Positions 46,606 to 56,161 of a stretch of DNA of 64,000 nucleotides are shown in pieces. Both the position numbers and the translations under genes were made by a program. Each line of letters opens with the position of its first letter. The first letter of the stretch is position 1. The notes under the pieces are model-generated. The model had not been told where the DNA came from. It saw only the letters and a program-made list of their open reading frames with translations, and did no database searches. The DNA comes from Aliidiomarina haloalkalitolerans (GTDB lineage Bacteria > Pseudomonadota > Gammaproteobacteria > Enterobacterales > Alteromonadaceae), in contig NZ_PIPI01000009.1 in assembly GCF_003987315.1 (NCBI RefSeq), positions 1 to 64,000 on the forward strand. The letters are read 5' to 3'.

Positions 46606-47717
46606 TTTTTGCTCCATAACATTAAATCGTCGCGGTGAATGACTTCGCTGATTGGGCTATAACCGTATGCTTCAGCGATTGCGGTGTCGGTTTGTCCTTT
46701 GATATGAATCAGCTCGTGGGAGCTATACCGACAAATACCTTTTGCGATCGTTTCCATGTTTTCTGCACTACGAATGAGCACTGCATCGCCGCGATCAAAA
46801 TTTCCTTGTATATCGACGATACCCGGACTAAGTAACGAACCACCTTCTTCGCGCAGGGCTTTGATTGTGTCTGAATCGACTAATATCTCGCCCTGAGCAA
46901 TTAAGGTGTGGCGCAGCCAGTGCTTCTTATTACTCAGTGGGTTTTCTTTGGCTTTAAATAAAGTGCCGGGGTTTTCATTCCGCAACAGCACTTCAAACTT
47001 ACTGCCTTTACGGCCGTTTAGAATGTACGTATCGATGCCATGGGTCGTGGCTTTTTCTGCCGCTTCGACTTTGGTGCGCATGCCTCCGGTACCAACAGTA
47101 CTTGCTGAACCGCCAGCGAGTGCATAAATGCTTTGGTCGATTTCATCAACGACAGGTATGAGAGTCGCGTCTTTGTGTTTGTTCGGATCTTTGTCGAACA
47201 AACCGTCAATGTCTGAACAAATAAATAAGGCATCGGCGTCGACGACAGTTGCCACCATCGCTGCCAAGTTGTCATTATCACCGACTTTCAGGTCGTCGGT
47301 CGCTAACGCATCGTTCTCATTGGCGATCGGCATAATGCCGTGCTCAAGCAGCGTATTGACTGAGTTACGGATACTGATGTAGCGCTCACGATCGCGCAAA
47401 TCATCATGTGTCATGAGGACTTGAGCACAGGGGAAATCAAAAAAGCGTGCCCAGCTTTCCATGACTTGGGTTTGTCCAACAGCCGCCATGGCTTTTTTAA
47501 GGACAACCGGAACGTGTTTATCTTCGTGGTTGAAATGATGTCGGCCTGCTGCAACGGATCCAGATGAAACCAAGACAATTTCTTGTCCGCGCTCACGGCA
47601 TTCATTAATGAAGCGAGCGATGGCTAAAAGATATTTTGAACTGCAACCGTTACCATCTGGCGCGATAAGAGCACTGCCGACTTTAATCACTGCTCTCCGC
47701 CAGGCTGGGATTTTCAT
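46602..47717 (-). CDS. proB: Glutamate 5-kinase
   Basis: ProB phosphorylates glutamate, the first committed step of proline synthesis, and is usually feedback-inhibited by proline. About 371 residues: an amino-acid-kinase domain (RAVIKVGSALI, VLVSSG-like IVLVSSGSVAAG, NENDALA, GDNDNLAAMVA) and a C-terminal PUA domain (from about residue 280; SSHELIHIKGQ). The ATG at 47717 follows an AGGGAG site; a GTG two codons earlier overlaps that site. It is translationally coupled to proA. Confidence 0.96.
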   Translation of the reverse strand: MKIPAWRRAVIKVGSALIAPDGNGCSSKYLLAIARFINECRERGQEIVLVSSGSVAAGRHHFNHEDKHVPVVLKKAMAAVGQTQVMESWARFFDFPCAQVLMTHDDLRDRERYISIRNSVNTLLEHGIMPIANENDALATDDLKVGDNDNLAAMVATVVDADALFICSDIDGLFDKDPNKHKDATLIPVVDEIDQSIYALAGGSASTVGTGGMRTKVEAAEKATTHGIDTYILNGRKGSKFEVLLRNENPGTLFKAKENPLSNKKHWLRHTLIAQGEILVDSDTIKALREEGGSLLSPGIVDIQGNFDRGDAVLIRSAENMETIAKGICRYSSHELIHIKGQTDTAIAEAYGYSPISEVIHRDDLMLWSKK

Positions 47718-47943
47718 ATGCACTCCCTAGTGGACAATCGAGCTGTATATACTAGCAAAATTGACCTTTGGCCTCTACCGCAAAGGCCGTTAAGAGCGGG
47801 TAAATGCCATTAATCTCAGTGATAGGGGGTATTCAGAAGATTGTTGCCCTGAATATTCTCAGTGTGTTACTGACTGCATAGAATTTAAATTTTTATGCAG
47901 CATTCTCGCGCTTTCATTCATTTTGCTATGTGAAAGTATAAAA
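47718..47943. other. Leader region of proB
   Basis: No gene is supported here. On the minus strand it holds a TATATA-like -10 near 47740-47750 and a hairpin (CTGCATA 47874-47880 with TATGCAG 47894-47900) whose centre is AT-rich. A second inverted repeat (ATTCAG with CTGAAT, near 47832-47855) lies nearer proB. These could be operator or leader structures for proline control; nothing decides this. Confidence 0.4.
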
Positions 47944-47978
47944 AAGCCGGAACATCGTGTGTGAATGAGTTCCGGCTT
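47944..47978 (-). terminator. Terminator after yggX
   Basis: A 10-bp stem AAGCCGGAAC/GTTCCGGCTT (47944-47953 with 47969-47978) is followed on the minus strand by TTTTT. It lies about 25 nt past the yggX stop codon. Confidence 0.9.
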
Positions 47979-47999
47979 ATTGTGATCTATTCGCGTTCA

Positions 48000-48272
48000 T
48001 TATTTGCTTGGCGGTGTATAACCTTCGATGTCGACGTCTTTACCTTCGAACAGAAAACCTTCCATTTCCCGTTCGAGATATGCACGCGCGTCAGGGTCCA
48101 TCATATTCAAGCGCTTTTCGTTAATCAGCATGGTTTGCTTTTTCTGCCATTCGGCCCACGCTTCTTTAGATATATTTTCGAAAATTCGTTGTCCTAGCTC
48201 ACCAGGGTAGAGCTGAAAGTCTAGACCGTCGGCTTCTTTTTGGAAATATTGACAAAATACAGTACGGGCCAT
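48000..48272 (-). CDS. yggX: Fe(2+)-trafficking / oxidative-stress protein YggX
   Basis: The 90-residue protein is a full-length YggX: it begins [38 protein letters not shown] and ends with the [15 protein letters not shown] region, including the conserved cysteine. YggX protects Fe-S clusters from oxidation and may traffic iron. It follows mutY on the same strand, the classical mutY-yggX order. MutY itself needs a 4Fe-4S cluster, so the pairing makes sense. A terminator follows. Confidence 0.95.
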   Translation of the reverse strand: MARTVFCQYFQKEADGLDFQLYPGELGQRIFENISKEAWAEWQKKQTMLINEKRLNMMDPDARAYLEREMEGFLFEGKDVDIEGYTPPSK

Positions 48273-48398
48273 GTTTTACTATCCTCATATCTGGGCGCAG
48301 GCTTTTTGCTGCGGACTAAGCACAAACGTCATTCGAACATTGTTATAGCTAGCAGTTTATCATACCGACGCCACCGGAAGCAGCAATGGCGAGTGAGA

Positions 48399-49463
48399 TT
48401 ATCGCTCTGCTTGCAGTTGTGCCTGTAAAAACTGTCGAATCGGCGTCGGTAAACCCACAGAATCTAATGCTTCGAGTGGCAGCCAATGGTGATCGACATA
48501 ATTGGCATCTGGCTCTTGCAGGTGAGTGTGATCATGTTGCCATACTTTTGCCTGCAGTTTGTAGTGACTGAAGGTATGCTGAAATTCACCGACCAAACTT
48601 GCACCTTTAGGAACGCCGTCGACTTCGGGAAGCGACCAAAGCCGTGCCCAAATGCCGGACTCAGGTCGCCGTTGCAACCAAATTTGGCTATTTTCCACGC
48701 GCCAAATAAAGTGCCCTTGCCGCAAAGGGATGGTCTTTTTCGGCTTTGGATTGGGGAACTCGTCGACGCGGCTTTGCTGAAAAGCGATGCAGTTTGACTG
48801 TAAGGGACAATCATTGCAGTTTGGCTTTTTCGGCGTGCACACAGTCGCCCCTAAGTCGAGTAGGCCTTGAGCAAATGCACGATTGTTGTTTTGTGGCGTA
48901 AATTGCTCAGCGAGTTGCCACAATTGCTTGTTTACTGCGCTACTTAAAGGGGCTCCGGCAATTGCAAAAAACCGACAAAACAAACGCCGTACATTGCCAT
49001 CGACAATTGGGCCGTAGTCATCAAATGCGAAGGAGCGAATAGCCCCAGCGGTGTAACGACCAACGCCGGGAATCTGCTCGAGTTCAGTTAATGAGTTCGG
49101 AAACTCACCTTGGTACTCTTGAGTTAGGTATTGCGCGGCCTTTTGCAAATTGCGCGCACGCGAGTAATACCCAAGCCCTTGCCACAAGGCCATGACCTGA
49201 TCTTCCTCGGCATTGGCGAGGCTATGCAAGTCCGGAAACGCCTGCAACCAACGCTGAAAATAAGGAATAACAGTGCTAACTTGCGTTTGTTGCAGCATAA
49301 TTTCACTGACGAGTACGCGATAAGGCGTCGCTGGTTGTTGCCAAGGCAAATCGTGACGCCCATGCAGCGCTTGCCATTGCAGAACAATGTCAGCAAATGC
49401 TTGCGGCTTGAGCGGATGCGTAGCTTTTTGAGGTAATTGGTTACTTTTTTTCTGCGAACTCAT
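48399..49463 (-). CDS. mutY: A/G-specific adenine DNA glycosylase
   Basis: MutY removes adenine mispaired with 8-oxoguanine. The 354-residue protein has the HhH-GPD domain (PYRVLVSEIMLQQTQVSTVIPYFQRWL; LEQIPGVGRYTAGAI with the catalytic aspartate in VDGNVRR), the 4Fe-4S motif C-x6-C-x2-C-x5-C (CTPKKPNCNDCPLQSNC) and a C-terminal NUDIX-like domain (from about 230) that reads 8-oxoG. It is divergent from trmB and leads into yggX. Confidence 0.96.
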   Translation of the reverse strand: MSSQKKSNQLPQKATHPLKPQAFADIVLQWQALHGRHDLPWQQPATPYRVLVSEIMLQQTQVSTVIPYFQRWLQAFPDLHSLANAEEDQVMALWQGLGYYSRARNLQKAAQYLTQEYQGEFPNSLTELEQIPGVGRYTAGAIRSFAFDDYGPIVDGNVRRLFCRFFAIAGAPLSSAVNKQLWQLAEQFTPQNNNRAFAQGLLDLGATVCTPKKPNCNDCPLQSNCIAFQQSRVDEFPNPKPKKTIPLRQGHFIWRVENSQIWLQRRPESGIWARLWSLPEVDGVPKGASLVGEFQHTFSHYKLQAKVWQHDHTHLQEPDANYVDHHWLPLEALDSVGLPTPIRQFLQAQLQAER

Positions 49464-49549
49464 GAAATTTGCTTGTTTTTACGGCAGCGAATTGGATAAT
49501 GGCGACCCATTTTAGACTTCATTCGACTAGTGTAACAGGTTCAACGAAC

Positions 49550-50284
49550 ATGGCAGAAGATAAATCAGCAAACGTATCCGAGCAGGCTCCTGCAGCTACT
49601 GGCGAGCGCTATATGCGTCAAATTCGCAGTTTTGTGCGGCGCGAAGGGCGTCTGACGAAAGGGCAAGCTGGTGCACTCGAACGCCAATGGCCAACCATGG
49701 GTATTGAGTTTCATGGTGAGAAGTTAAACCTGCAAGACTTGTTTGGCAATGACAATCCAGTAGTACTAGAAATTGGCTTCGGCATGGGAAAGTCGCTAGT
49801 TGCCATGGCCAAGGCCGCACCGGAAAAGAACTTTATTGGTGTTGAAGTGCATCGACCTGGTGTCGGTGCGTGTTTACTTGAAGCGGAAAGCCAAGGTGTT
49901 ACCAACCTCAAAGTTATTGAGCACGATGCGGTTGAAGTTTTGAAAGAATGGCTGCCAGACCACACGCTTGCGGGTGTGCAAATATTTTTCCCTGACCCAT
50001 GGCATAAAAAACGCCACCATAAGCGCCGACTCGTGCAGCCTGAGTTTGTTGCGCTATTACGACAAAAACTAAAACTCGACGGCGTTTTACACTTAGCGAC
50101 GGATTGGGAAAATTATGCTGAACATATGCTGGACGTAATGAATAATGCTCCAGGTTATGTGAATCAAGCTGCAGATGGCACTTATATCCCTCGCCCAGAA
50201 GAACGGCCACTGACTAAGTTCGAACAGCGCGGCCATCGACTTGGCCATGGCGTTTGGGACATGAAATTTACCGCAGTTACTTAA
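49550..50284 (+). CDS. trmB: tRNA (guanine-N7-)-methyltransferase
   Basis: TrmB methylates G46 of tRNA with SAM. About 244 residues from the ATG at 49550: an N-terminal [14 protein letters not shown] segment, the SAM motif [31 protein letters not shown] (the family signature) and [11 protein letters not shown]. An upstream ATG at 49469 would add an odd 27-residue tail, so 49550 is preferred. Its stop codon lies inside the first unit of a 15-bp tandem repeat that continues to the hemW stop. It is divergent from mutY. Confidence 0.95.
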   Translation: MAEDKSANVSEQAPAATGERYMRQIRSFVRREGRLTKGQAGALERQWPTMGIEFHGEKLNLQDLFGNDNPVVLEIGFGMGKSLVAMAKAAPEKNFIGVEVHRPGVGACLLEAESQGVTNLKVIEHDAVEVLKEWLPDHTLAGVQIFFPDPWHKKRHHKRRLVQPEFVALLRQKLKLDGVLHLATDWENYAEHMLDVMNNAPGYVNQAADGTYIPRPEERPLTKFEQRGHRLGHGVWDMKFTAVT

Positions 50285-50345
50285 TTCTTAGTTACTTAAT
50301 ACTTAGTTACTTAATACTTTGTTACTTAATACTTTGTTACCTAGT
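50276..50345. repeat. 15-bp tandem repeat joining the trmB and hemW stop codons
   Basis: Units of GTTACTTAATACTT(A/T) occupy 50276-50290, 50291-50305, 50306-50320 and 50321-50335, with a partial fifth unit (GTTACCTAG, from 50336). The first unit contains the trmB TAA (50282-50284) and the fifth contains the hemW TAG (50341-50343, minus strand). The unit length is a multiple of 3. No hairpin or U-run terminator is present between these convergent genes. Confidence 0.9.
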
Positions 50346-51501
50346 TCTCAAGCAAATCGGTGAGGACTTGGTTTAAATACAGCCGCCCATGTGCGGTGGT
50401 TTCCCAAGACTCTTGATGACTGACAATGTAACCGCGTTCGATTGCATGATTGAGCGCGGTGTCAGCAACACTTAACGGTAAACCCGTGTAGGCCACAAAA
50501 TCGGGTTTTGGCGTTGGTTCCAGTAAGCGTAATCGATTCATAAAAAACTCAAAACACAAGTCTTCACTGCTCACTTGCCACTGTTTGTATAAGTAGGGGC
50601 GAGTCAGGTCGAGGTAGCCCCGAGGGTGTTTAATTTTCTCGGTGCGAATAATGCGCTGCTCGTGGGGTAAGGTGATTTTGCCATGAGCACCGCAGCCAAT
50701 TCCGAGATAATCGCCAAATCGCCAATAGTTGAGGTTATGCTTGCCGCGATGTCCAGGCTTGCCATAGGCGCTCACTTCATACTGCTCATAGCCAGCAGCA
50801 GCGAGGCGCTGATGTCCTTGCTCATAGATATCCCATAACAGGTCATCATGCGGCAATTCAGGTGGTTGGCTGGCAAACAAAGTGTTCGGTTCGATGGTCA
50901 ACTGATACCAAGAAATATGCGGCGGGTTTAATGCAATAATGCCCTCAAGATCCGCCATGGCGGTCGCCAAGGTTTGCTCTGGCAAGCCGTGCATCAAATC
51001 TAGGTTAAAACTTGCTAATGCCAAGGTGCTGGCGTGCTGCGCTGCGGTTTGGGCTTGCTCAGGATCGTGAATGCGCCCGAGCCGCTTAAGTTGTTCAGCT
51101 TGCAAGCTTTGCACGCCAATCGAGAGTCGATTCACGCCAGCCGCAGCGAAACCGGCAAAGCGCTCAGTCTCAAAGGTGCCAGGGTTGGCTTCTAAGGTAA
51201 TTTCAATGTCTTGGCTAAATGGCACTCGCTCACGAATGCCTGCGAGGAGTTTACGGATACCTGCAGCCGAAAACAGACTTGGCGTGCCACCACCAATGAA
51301 GATGGATTGCAGCTCACGACCTTGCACGTACTCGAGGTCTTCTTCGAGGTCAGCGAGCAGACAAGCAATATACTCTGCCTCGGGAATGACGTCCGGTTGC
51401 GCATGAGAGTTAAAGTCGCAATAGGGACATTTTTGCACACACCACGGAATGTGCACGTAGAGGCTTAATGGCGGCAGAGTTAACCGGTTGGTTTGCTTCA
51501 T
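50341..51501 (-). CDS. hemW: Heme chaperone HemW (radical SAM)
   Basis: HemW is a radical-SAM protein related to coproporphyrinogen III oxidase HemN but acting in heme delivery. The 386-residue sequence has the cluster motif C21-x3-C25-x2-C28 in the form [11 protein letters not shown]. It lacks the extra cysteine of true HemN, which favours Hem[15 protein letters not shown]-like EANPGTFE and [11 protein letters not shown] follow, and the C-terminal HemN_C winged helix ends it. Its ATG overlaps the rdgB stop (ATGA). The usual order rdgB-hemW is kept. Confidence 0.93.
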   Translation of the reverse strand: MKQTNRLTLPPLSLYVHIPWCVQKCPYCDFNSHAQPDVIPEAEYIACLLADLEEDLEYVQGRELQSIFIGGGTPSLFSAAGIRKLLAGIRERVPFSQDIEITLEANPGTFETERFAGFAAAGVNRLSIGVQSLQAEQLKRLGRIHDPEQAQTAAQHASTLALASFNLDLMHGLPEQTLATAMADLEGIIALNPPHISWYQLTIEPNTLFASQPPELPHDDLLWDIYEQGHQRLAAAGYEQYEVSAYGKPGHRGKHNLNYWRFGDYLGIGCGAHGKITLPHEQRIIRTEKIKHPRGYLDLTRPYLYKQWQVSSEDLCFEFFMNRLRLLEPTPKPDFVAYTGLPLSVADTALNHAIERGYIVSHQESWETTAHGRLYLNQVLTDLLEN

Positions 51502-52163
51502 TGTAATTGCTTTAGCAGTGCAGCCAACGCTTGGCCACGATGACTGATTTCACTTTTCAGCGTGCGTGGTAATTCGGCGGCAGTACATTGATGCTCGGGA
51601 ACGAAGAAGATCGGATCGTAACCAAAACCGCCGGTACCGCTCGCGGTTTCAGTAATGTATCCGGGCCAAACGCCATGACAGACAATTGGAGTAGGGTCAT
51701 CGGCACTGCGCATATACACTAACACGCAATGAAACTGTGCCCGGCGCTGGTCGCTCGGAACACCTTCGAGGGCGGCGAGCACTTTCGCAATGTTGGCCTG
51801 GTCTTTGGTCAATGCTTCGCCATTATTATCAGCCTGCGCAAAAACGACGCCGTCCTCAATTTGAGCATAGCGAGCAGAGTAGATCCCCGGGGCACCGCCA
51901 AGATAATCGACCGCCAGGCCTGAATCATCGGCGAGTGCAGGCTTTCCGGTTGCTGCACACGCGTGGCGGGCTTTGAGAATCGCATTTTCAATAAACGTGA
52001 GCCCGGTTTCGTCAGCGTCAGTCACGCCTAACTCAGTTTGCGCCCGAACTTGCCAACCAAGCGGGCTCAGCAATGCACTTAACTCAGCTAACTTGCCTTG
52101 ATTGCCGGTTGCGAGTACAAGGTCTTTCGGTGTTGAATTAATAATTGTTTGATTTTTAGACAT
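51498..52163 (-). CDS. rdgB: XTP/dITP diphosphatase
   Basis: RdgB removes non-canonical purine nucleoside triphosphates (XTP, dITP, ITP) before they enter DNA or RNA. The 221-residue Ham1-family protein has [16 protein letters not shown] at the substrate-binding start, [48 protein letters not shown] and SHRGQAL. It is coupled to hemW by a 4-nt overlap. It is divergent from the antiporter gene. Confidence 0.95.
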   Translation of the reverse strand: MSKNQTIINSTPKDLVLATGNQGKLAELSALLSPLGWQVRAQTELGVTDADETGLTFIENAILKARHACAATGKPALADDSGLAVDYLGGAPGIYSARYAQIEDGVVFAQADNNGEALTKDQANIAKVLAALEGVPSDQRRAQFHCVLVYMRSADDPTPIVCHGVWPGYITETASGTGGFGYDPIFFVPEHQCTAAELPRTLKSEISHRGQALAALLKQLQ

Positions 52164-52273
52164 ATTTTAAATCTGTCATGGTTCATTAATTTTCAGCTGC
52201 GATTATAGCGCACTTCTTTTGCTGTGTTATTATCAATTGCCTTGAAGTTCATGAAAGGAAAGTTAAAGACCCG

Positions 52274-54016
52274 ATGGAAGCAGTGAATTTACTCATACTC
52301 ATAGCTGGCGCAATGCTATTTATTAGTATCGTTGCTGTGCAGTTTTCGGTGCGCGTAGGTGCTCCGCTGCTTTTAGTTTTCCTTTCAGTTGGTATGCTCG
52401 CAGGCGAAGAGGGGTTACTTGGGCTCTCCTTTAATAACCCGGATATGGCATTGTTAATTGGCTCCGTGGCGCTGGTGATTATTCTCTTTGATGGCGGTTT
52501 GCGAACGCACCCTGAACGCTTTCGAGTGGCCCTTGCTCCGGCTGCCATGCTGGCATCCATCGGCGTTGTAATTACCTGTGCGGTGACGGGTGTTGCTGCC
52601 GCCTATTTATTCGGATTCTCGTGGATTGAAGGCCTGTTACTTGGAGCTATTTTAAGCTCGACCGACGCCGCTGCGGTATTTTCAATTTTCCAGTCGCAAA
52701 AACTACGCATTAAAGAACGTGTTGCAGCAACGTTAGAAATTGAGTCCGGTAGCAATGATCCGATGGCCGTGATGTTAACGGTGACGTTAGTGAGCGTCCT
52801 TGCGCAGCCAGATCTTCCATTGGGATGGGGCGTGATCGCAGTATTTTTGCAACAAGCAATTGTGGGCGCTGTTTTTGGGTACTTAGGAGGACGACTTTTT
52901 GTTCTCACATGTCGCAAGTTAAACCTCCATATTTCATTTTTTCCCTTGCTTGCGATTGCTGGCAGCATCCTTGTCTTCGGCTTGACCGCCAACCTCGGTG
53001 GCAGCGGATTTCTTGCTGTGTATTTGATGGGCTATTTAGTCGGTAATGCGAAGCTTCCCCAGGTCATGCATATTCTTCGCGTTCATGATGGTTTGGCGTG
53101 GCTGTCGCAGATCGTCATGTTCCTCATGCTTGGTCTCTTAATGACGCCGAGTTCAGTGGTTGAGGTGTTGTTACCCGCCTTAGCCCTCGCTGTTGTGCTC
53201 ATATTTGTCGCACGCCCCATTGCAGTTTTCATCAGTTTGGCACCGTTCAGGTTTCCTTGGCGAGACCAAATCTTTATTAGCTGGGTAGGTTTGCGCGGAG
53301 CCGTGCCGATTGTTTTGGCGTTGTTTCCGTGGATAGCCGGCCTTGAAAACCAGCAACTTTATTTCGAAATTGCATTTGTCGTCGTGTTAGTTTCGTTGGT
53401 GGTGCAAGGTTGGAGTATTTCCTTCACCGCGCGCAAAATGGGCTTAGAGATTCCGCCCGAGCCGGAACCTGATTCACGCACACCAATCGAATTGATTCGT
53501 GCCGATGACGTCATGGAAGTCGCAGTGTTTAAAATTACCGAAGACTCGCTTGCCGTGGAGCATTTTTGGCACGAAATTAACCTCCCTCGAGAAGCCGATT
53601 TTGTTGGTGTCGTTCGAGACGGGCAGTGGCTCCGTAGTAGCAACAACCCGCAGATTCTAGCCGGTGATCACCTGATGGTGCTGACACGTGCTGCTGATGT
53701 CGCCAAAATTAGTGAAGTGTTGGCTTCGTCTGGCAGTGATAAACGTGTGAATCGCAAATCATTCTTTGGTGATTTCGTGCTTAATGCCGATATTACTTTG
53801 GCGGATTTATCCGGTTTCTATGTCATCCCAGAAGATGCGTACGAGGATTTAAATACGGATATTCGCAGCATCTTTCATCGTCGCTTCCACCGTCGTGTGG
53901 TTATCGGTGACCACATCGTTCTCGGCAATTTAATGTTTACGGTGCGTGAAGTGGCTGACGATGGGGTAATATTGAAAGTAGGTGTGAAAGTAATCGAGCA
54001 AACTAAATCGGTTTAA
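52274..54016 (+). CDS. cvrA: K+/H+ antiporter (NhaP2/CvrA type)
   Basis: The 580-residue protein is a CPA1 cation/proton antiporter with about 12 transmembrane helices. It has SSTDAAAVFSIFQS, the ND pair in ESGSNDPMAVMLT and WVGLRGAVPIVLALFPW. The cytosolic C-terminus holds a TrkA-C-like domain (about 405-490) and a CorC_HlyC-like domain (about 500-575), as in NhaP2/CvrA. It exports potassium or related cations for volume and pH control. An AAAGGAAAG site precedes the ATG. It runs opposite to the surrounding yggS-to-hemW genes. Confidence 0.92.
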   Translation: MEAVNLLILIAGAMLFISIVAVQFSVRVGAPLLLVFLSVGMLAGEEGLLGLSFNNPDMALLIGSVALVIILFDGGLRTHPERFRVALAPAAMLASIGVVITCAVTGVAAAYLFGFSWIEGLLLGAILSSTDAAAVFSIFQSQKLRIKERVAATLEIESGSNDPMAVMLTVTLVSVLAQPDLPLGWGVIAVFLQQAIVGAVFGYLGGRLFVLTCRKLNLHISFFPLLAIAGSILVFGLTANLGGSGFLAVYLMGYLVGNAKLPQVMHILRVHDGLAWLSQIVMFLMLGLLMTPSSVVEVLLPALALAVVLIFVARPIAVFISLAPFRFPWRDQIFISWVGLRGAVPIVLALFPWIAGLENQQLYFEIAFVVVLVSLVVQGWSISFTARKMGLEIPPEPEPDSRTPIELIRADDVMEVAVFKITEDSLAVEHFWHEINLPREADFVGVVRDGQWLRSSNNPQILAGDHLMVLTRAADVAKISEVLASSGSDKRVNRKSFFGDFVLNADITLADLSGFYVIPEDAYEDLNTDIRSIFHRRFHRRVVIGDHIVLGNLMFTVREVADDGVILKVGVKVIEQTKSV

Positions 54017-54030
54017 ATCTAGTTTGCTCG
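53995..54030. terminator. Hairpin spanning the cvrA stop codon
   Basis: CGAGCAAACTA (53995-54005) pairs perfectly with TAGTTTGCTCG (54020-54030) over a 14-nt loop that contains the TAA stop codon. The following TCTCTTCT is only moderately T-rich. It lies between the convergent cvrA and DUF4426 genes. Confidence 0.5.
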
Positions 54031-54061
54031 TCTCTTCTGATTCGGAAGCAACGCCGACGAC

Positions 54062-54559
54062 TTAATCGCGATAGAACGTGTGTTGGAACCGAAGCTCTTG
54101 GGTTTCGTTACCATGACGAATGGTAATAAAAAAGCGCAGACGATCGTCATCGCTGTGGCGAACTTCGCTAATAAAGTAGATAGCCGGTTCTTCAATAAAG
54201 CGGCGGAACTGAAGTTCTTGTCGCTGTCCAACACTATTCAATGCATAACCTTGAATCTGCGCTCGCAAGGCAGGTTTACCTTCCTGCTTTGTGTCGAGGA
54301 CTGAAATATTGATTAACCCACGCGCATTGCTGCGCCGGATGTTATAGCGAGCGGCAATTTCTGGCTGCAGGAAGGTGCTAGGGAAGGCGATGTAATGTAC
54401 CTCCCAGTCGCCTAAAGTAGTGTATTGTCCGCCTTGAGCTTGTTCTTGATCCGCTGCTGCAGACCATGAGAAAAGGGCAAGCATGGCTAATGCAAGCATC
54501 CATAAAACGGGGGTAACGTAACACGCTTTACTTTGCACCTTGCGTAAATACTGCATCAT
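54062..54559 (-). CDS. DUF4426 domain protein
   Basis: The 165-residue protein has a hydrophobic signal segment (about residues 16-38) and the DUF4426 pattern: TTLGDWEVHYIAFPSTFLQPEIAARYNI, INISVLD and YFISEVRHSDDDRLRFFITI. The function is unknown. It is predicted periplasmic or membrane-anchored. It starts just after the yggT stop with GGGAGG as ribosome site, so it belongs to the yggS-proC-yggT transcript. In related bacteria this gene also sits in that cluster. Confidence 0.88.
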   Translation of the reverse strand: MMQYLRKVQSKACYVTPVLWMLALAMLALFSWSAAADQEQAQGGQYTTLGDWEVHYIAFPSTFLQPEIAARYNIRRSNARGLINISVLDTKQEGKPALRAQIQGYALNSVGQRQELQFRRFIEEPAIYFISEVRHSDDDRLRFFITIRHGNETQELRFQHTFYRD

Positions 54560-54561
54560 GG

Positions 54562-55095
54562 TTAACCTCCCAGCGAAATCCGCAAGAACTGGACAATAAT
54601 GATGAGGACCAGTACCGAAAGGTCGAGGCCACCAATTGGTGGAATAATTCGACGAATTGGCGACAGCATCGGTTCCGTCAGCTGCGCCATGACAAATTCC
54701 ATCGGATGACGGCCTTGACTAAACCAACTCAAAATAGCTCGAATTAACAGAATCCAGAACATTAAGTTTAACGTCGTGATCACCGCGGCTTGAATTGACG
54801 CGATAAATAACTCGAGCACAGAGAACGGAAAGCCGTTCAGTCGCATGTACATAATCAAATAGATTTTTAATGCGGATAACGCCAGCACTAAGAAAGCTGC
54901 GGCAATATCAAAACGACCAATAGTCGGAAAGACTTTCCGCAAAGGGTCAAGGATTGGGCGCGTGACTTTCACAATAAACTGCGACACCGGGTTAAAATAA
55001 TCAACCCGTGCAAGTTGCATCCACAGGCGCAGAATAACCACCATAATATATAAATTAAACAGTGTATCGATTAAAAATAATGCACCGTTGCTCAT
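54562..55095 (-). CDS. yggT: YggT family membrane protein
   Basis: The 177-residue protein contains two YGGT units, each with two transmembrane helices and the conserved loop (PVSQFIVKVTRPILDPLRKVFP; then FVMAQLTEPMLSPIRRIIPPIGGLDLS). The role is unclear; it has been linked to osmotic stress and membrane protein or division functions in various bacteria. It follows proC on the same strand with a 103-nt gap. Confidence 0.92.
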   Translation of the reverse strand: MSNGALFLIDTLFNLYIMVVILRLWMQLARVDYFNPVSQFIVKVTRPILDPLRKVFPTIGRFDIAAAFLVLALSALKIYLIMYMRLNGFPFSVLELFIASIQAAVITTLNLMFWILLIRAILSWFSQGRHPMEFVMAQLTEPMLSPIRRIIPPIGGLDLSVLVLIIIVQFLRISLGG

Positions 55096-55198
55096 CTTGA
55101 TTTCCTTTAATGTGCTCGAAAGCGATATTCGAAAAGTGTGCGTGGGTAAACGCTCAGCCAGCTAACTTAAAATTCTGTAAGCATTGACTTACTTGTGG

Positions 55199-56026
55199 CT
55201 AGAACAATTTAGCCATTTCTTGGTTTCGTGCAACCGCTGCGCCTACCGCACGTTTTGAAATCTCACCAAGTTCAGCTTGCTGATAAGCTTCAATTCCTTT
55301 GGCGGTTGAACCACCCTTGCTCGTGACCTGTTTGCGTAGGTCGATAAAACTTAGTTCACTCTCGCAAGCCATTTTTGCGGCGCCCAATGCAGTTTGTTGG
55401 ACCATCAGTCGTGCTTGTTCAGGGTCAAAGCCAAACTCTTCGGCAGCGCGTTGCAAACCATGCATAAACTCGAAGAAGTAGGCTGGGCCACTGCCAGCAA
55501 CAGCACCGAGTACATCAATGCCGTCTTCGTCTTCTAACCAGATGGTGGTACCGACGAAGTTAAATACTTGCGTGACAAACTCGCGATCGTCATCCGTTAC
55601 TGAGCTGTCAGCGACTAGCCCTGACAAACCAGCACCAACCAGTGATGGCGTATTGGGCATGACGCGAACGACACGGATATTGTCACCGAGGAATTCGTAG
55701 TAGCTCGCAAAGCGCAAACCGGCAGCGATAGTAACAATTAATTTGTTGGCTAAATCGGGGACGTTGGCTTGCAAGTCTTCACAAACTTCCCGCATTAATT
55801 GTGGCTTTACAGACAGAACAATGACGTCCGCTTGGCGCGCAATTTCGTGATTATCTTGTGACGTTGTTAAGCCGTATTTTTCTTCAAGCAAGTCTAATTT
55901 TGGCCGACTCGGATTACTGACTAAAACCGCATCGGCGGGAAATCCGCCTTTGATCATGCCGCCAATAATGCTTTGAGGCATATTTCCAGCACCAATGAAA
56001 CCTATCTTACGAACCTGATTTGGCAT
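55199..56026 (-). CDS. proC: Pyrroline-5-carboxylate reductase
   Basis: ProC reduces pyrroline-5-carboxylate to proline, the last step of proline synthesis. The 275-residue protein has the Rossmann start IGFIGAGNMPQSIIGGMIKGG, VVRVMPNTPSLVGAGLSG, SGPAYFFEFMHGLQRAAEEFG and LRKQVTSKGGSTAKGIEAY. With proB and proA at 45349-47717, this window holds the complete proline pathway, in two separate clusters. yggS lies upstream. Confidence 0.95.
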   Translation of the reverse strand: MPNQVRKIGFIGAGNMPQSIIGGMIKGGFPADAVLVSNPSRPKLDLLEEKYGLTTSQDNHEIARQADVIVLSVKPQLMREVCEDLQANVPDLANKLIVTIAAGLRFASYYEFLGDNIRVVRVMPNTPSLVGAGLSGLVADSSVTDDDREFVTQVFNFVGTTIWLEDEDGIDVLGAVAGSGPAYFFEFMHGLQRAAEEFGFDPEQARLMVQQTALGAAKMACESELSFIDLRKQVTSKGGSTAKGIEAYQQAELGEISKRAVGAAVARNQEMAKLF

Positions 56027-56161
56027 CCTAAAATATTCCTTATGTAGGCGAAGAATTTAACAGTAGTTTATCGTGAATGGCGACGATTTTCCTGCTTTTC
56101 AAGCGTCATTACCGAGAAGCCTGACTTTGCGAGCTTGGATTGTCGTGTCGAAAAGTGACCT

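Noticed and set aside
47874..47900. ARG-box-like palindrome upstream of proB
   Set aside because: It matches the consensus only partly and lies about 160 nt from proB; arginine control of proB is not expected.
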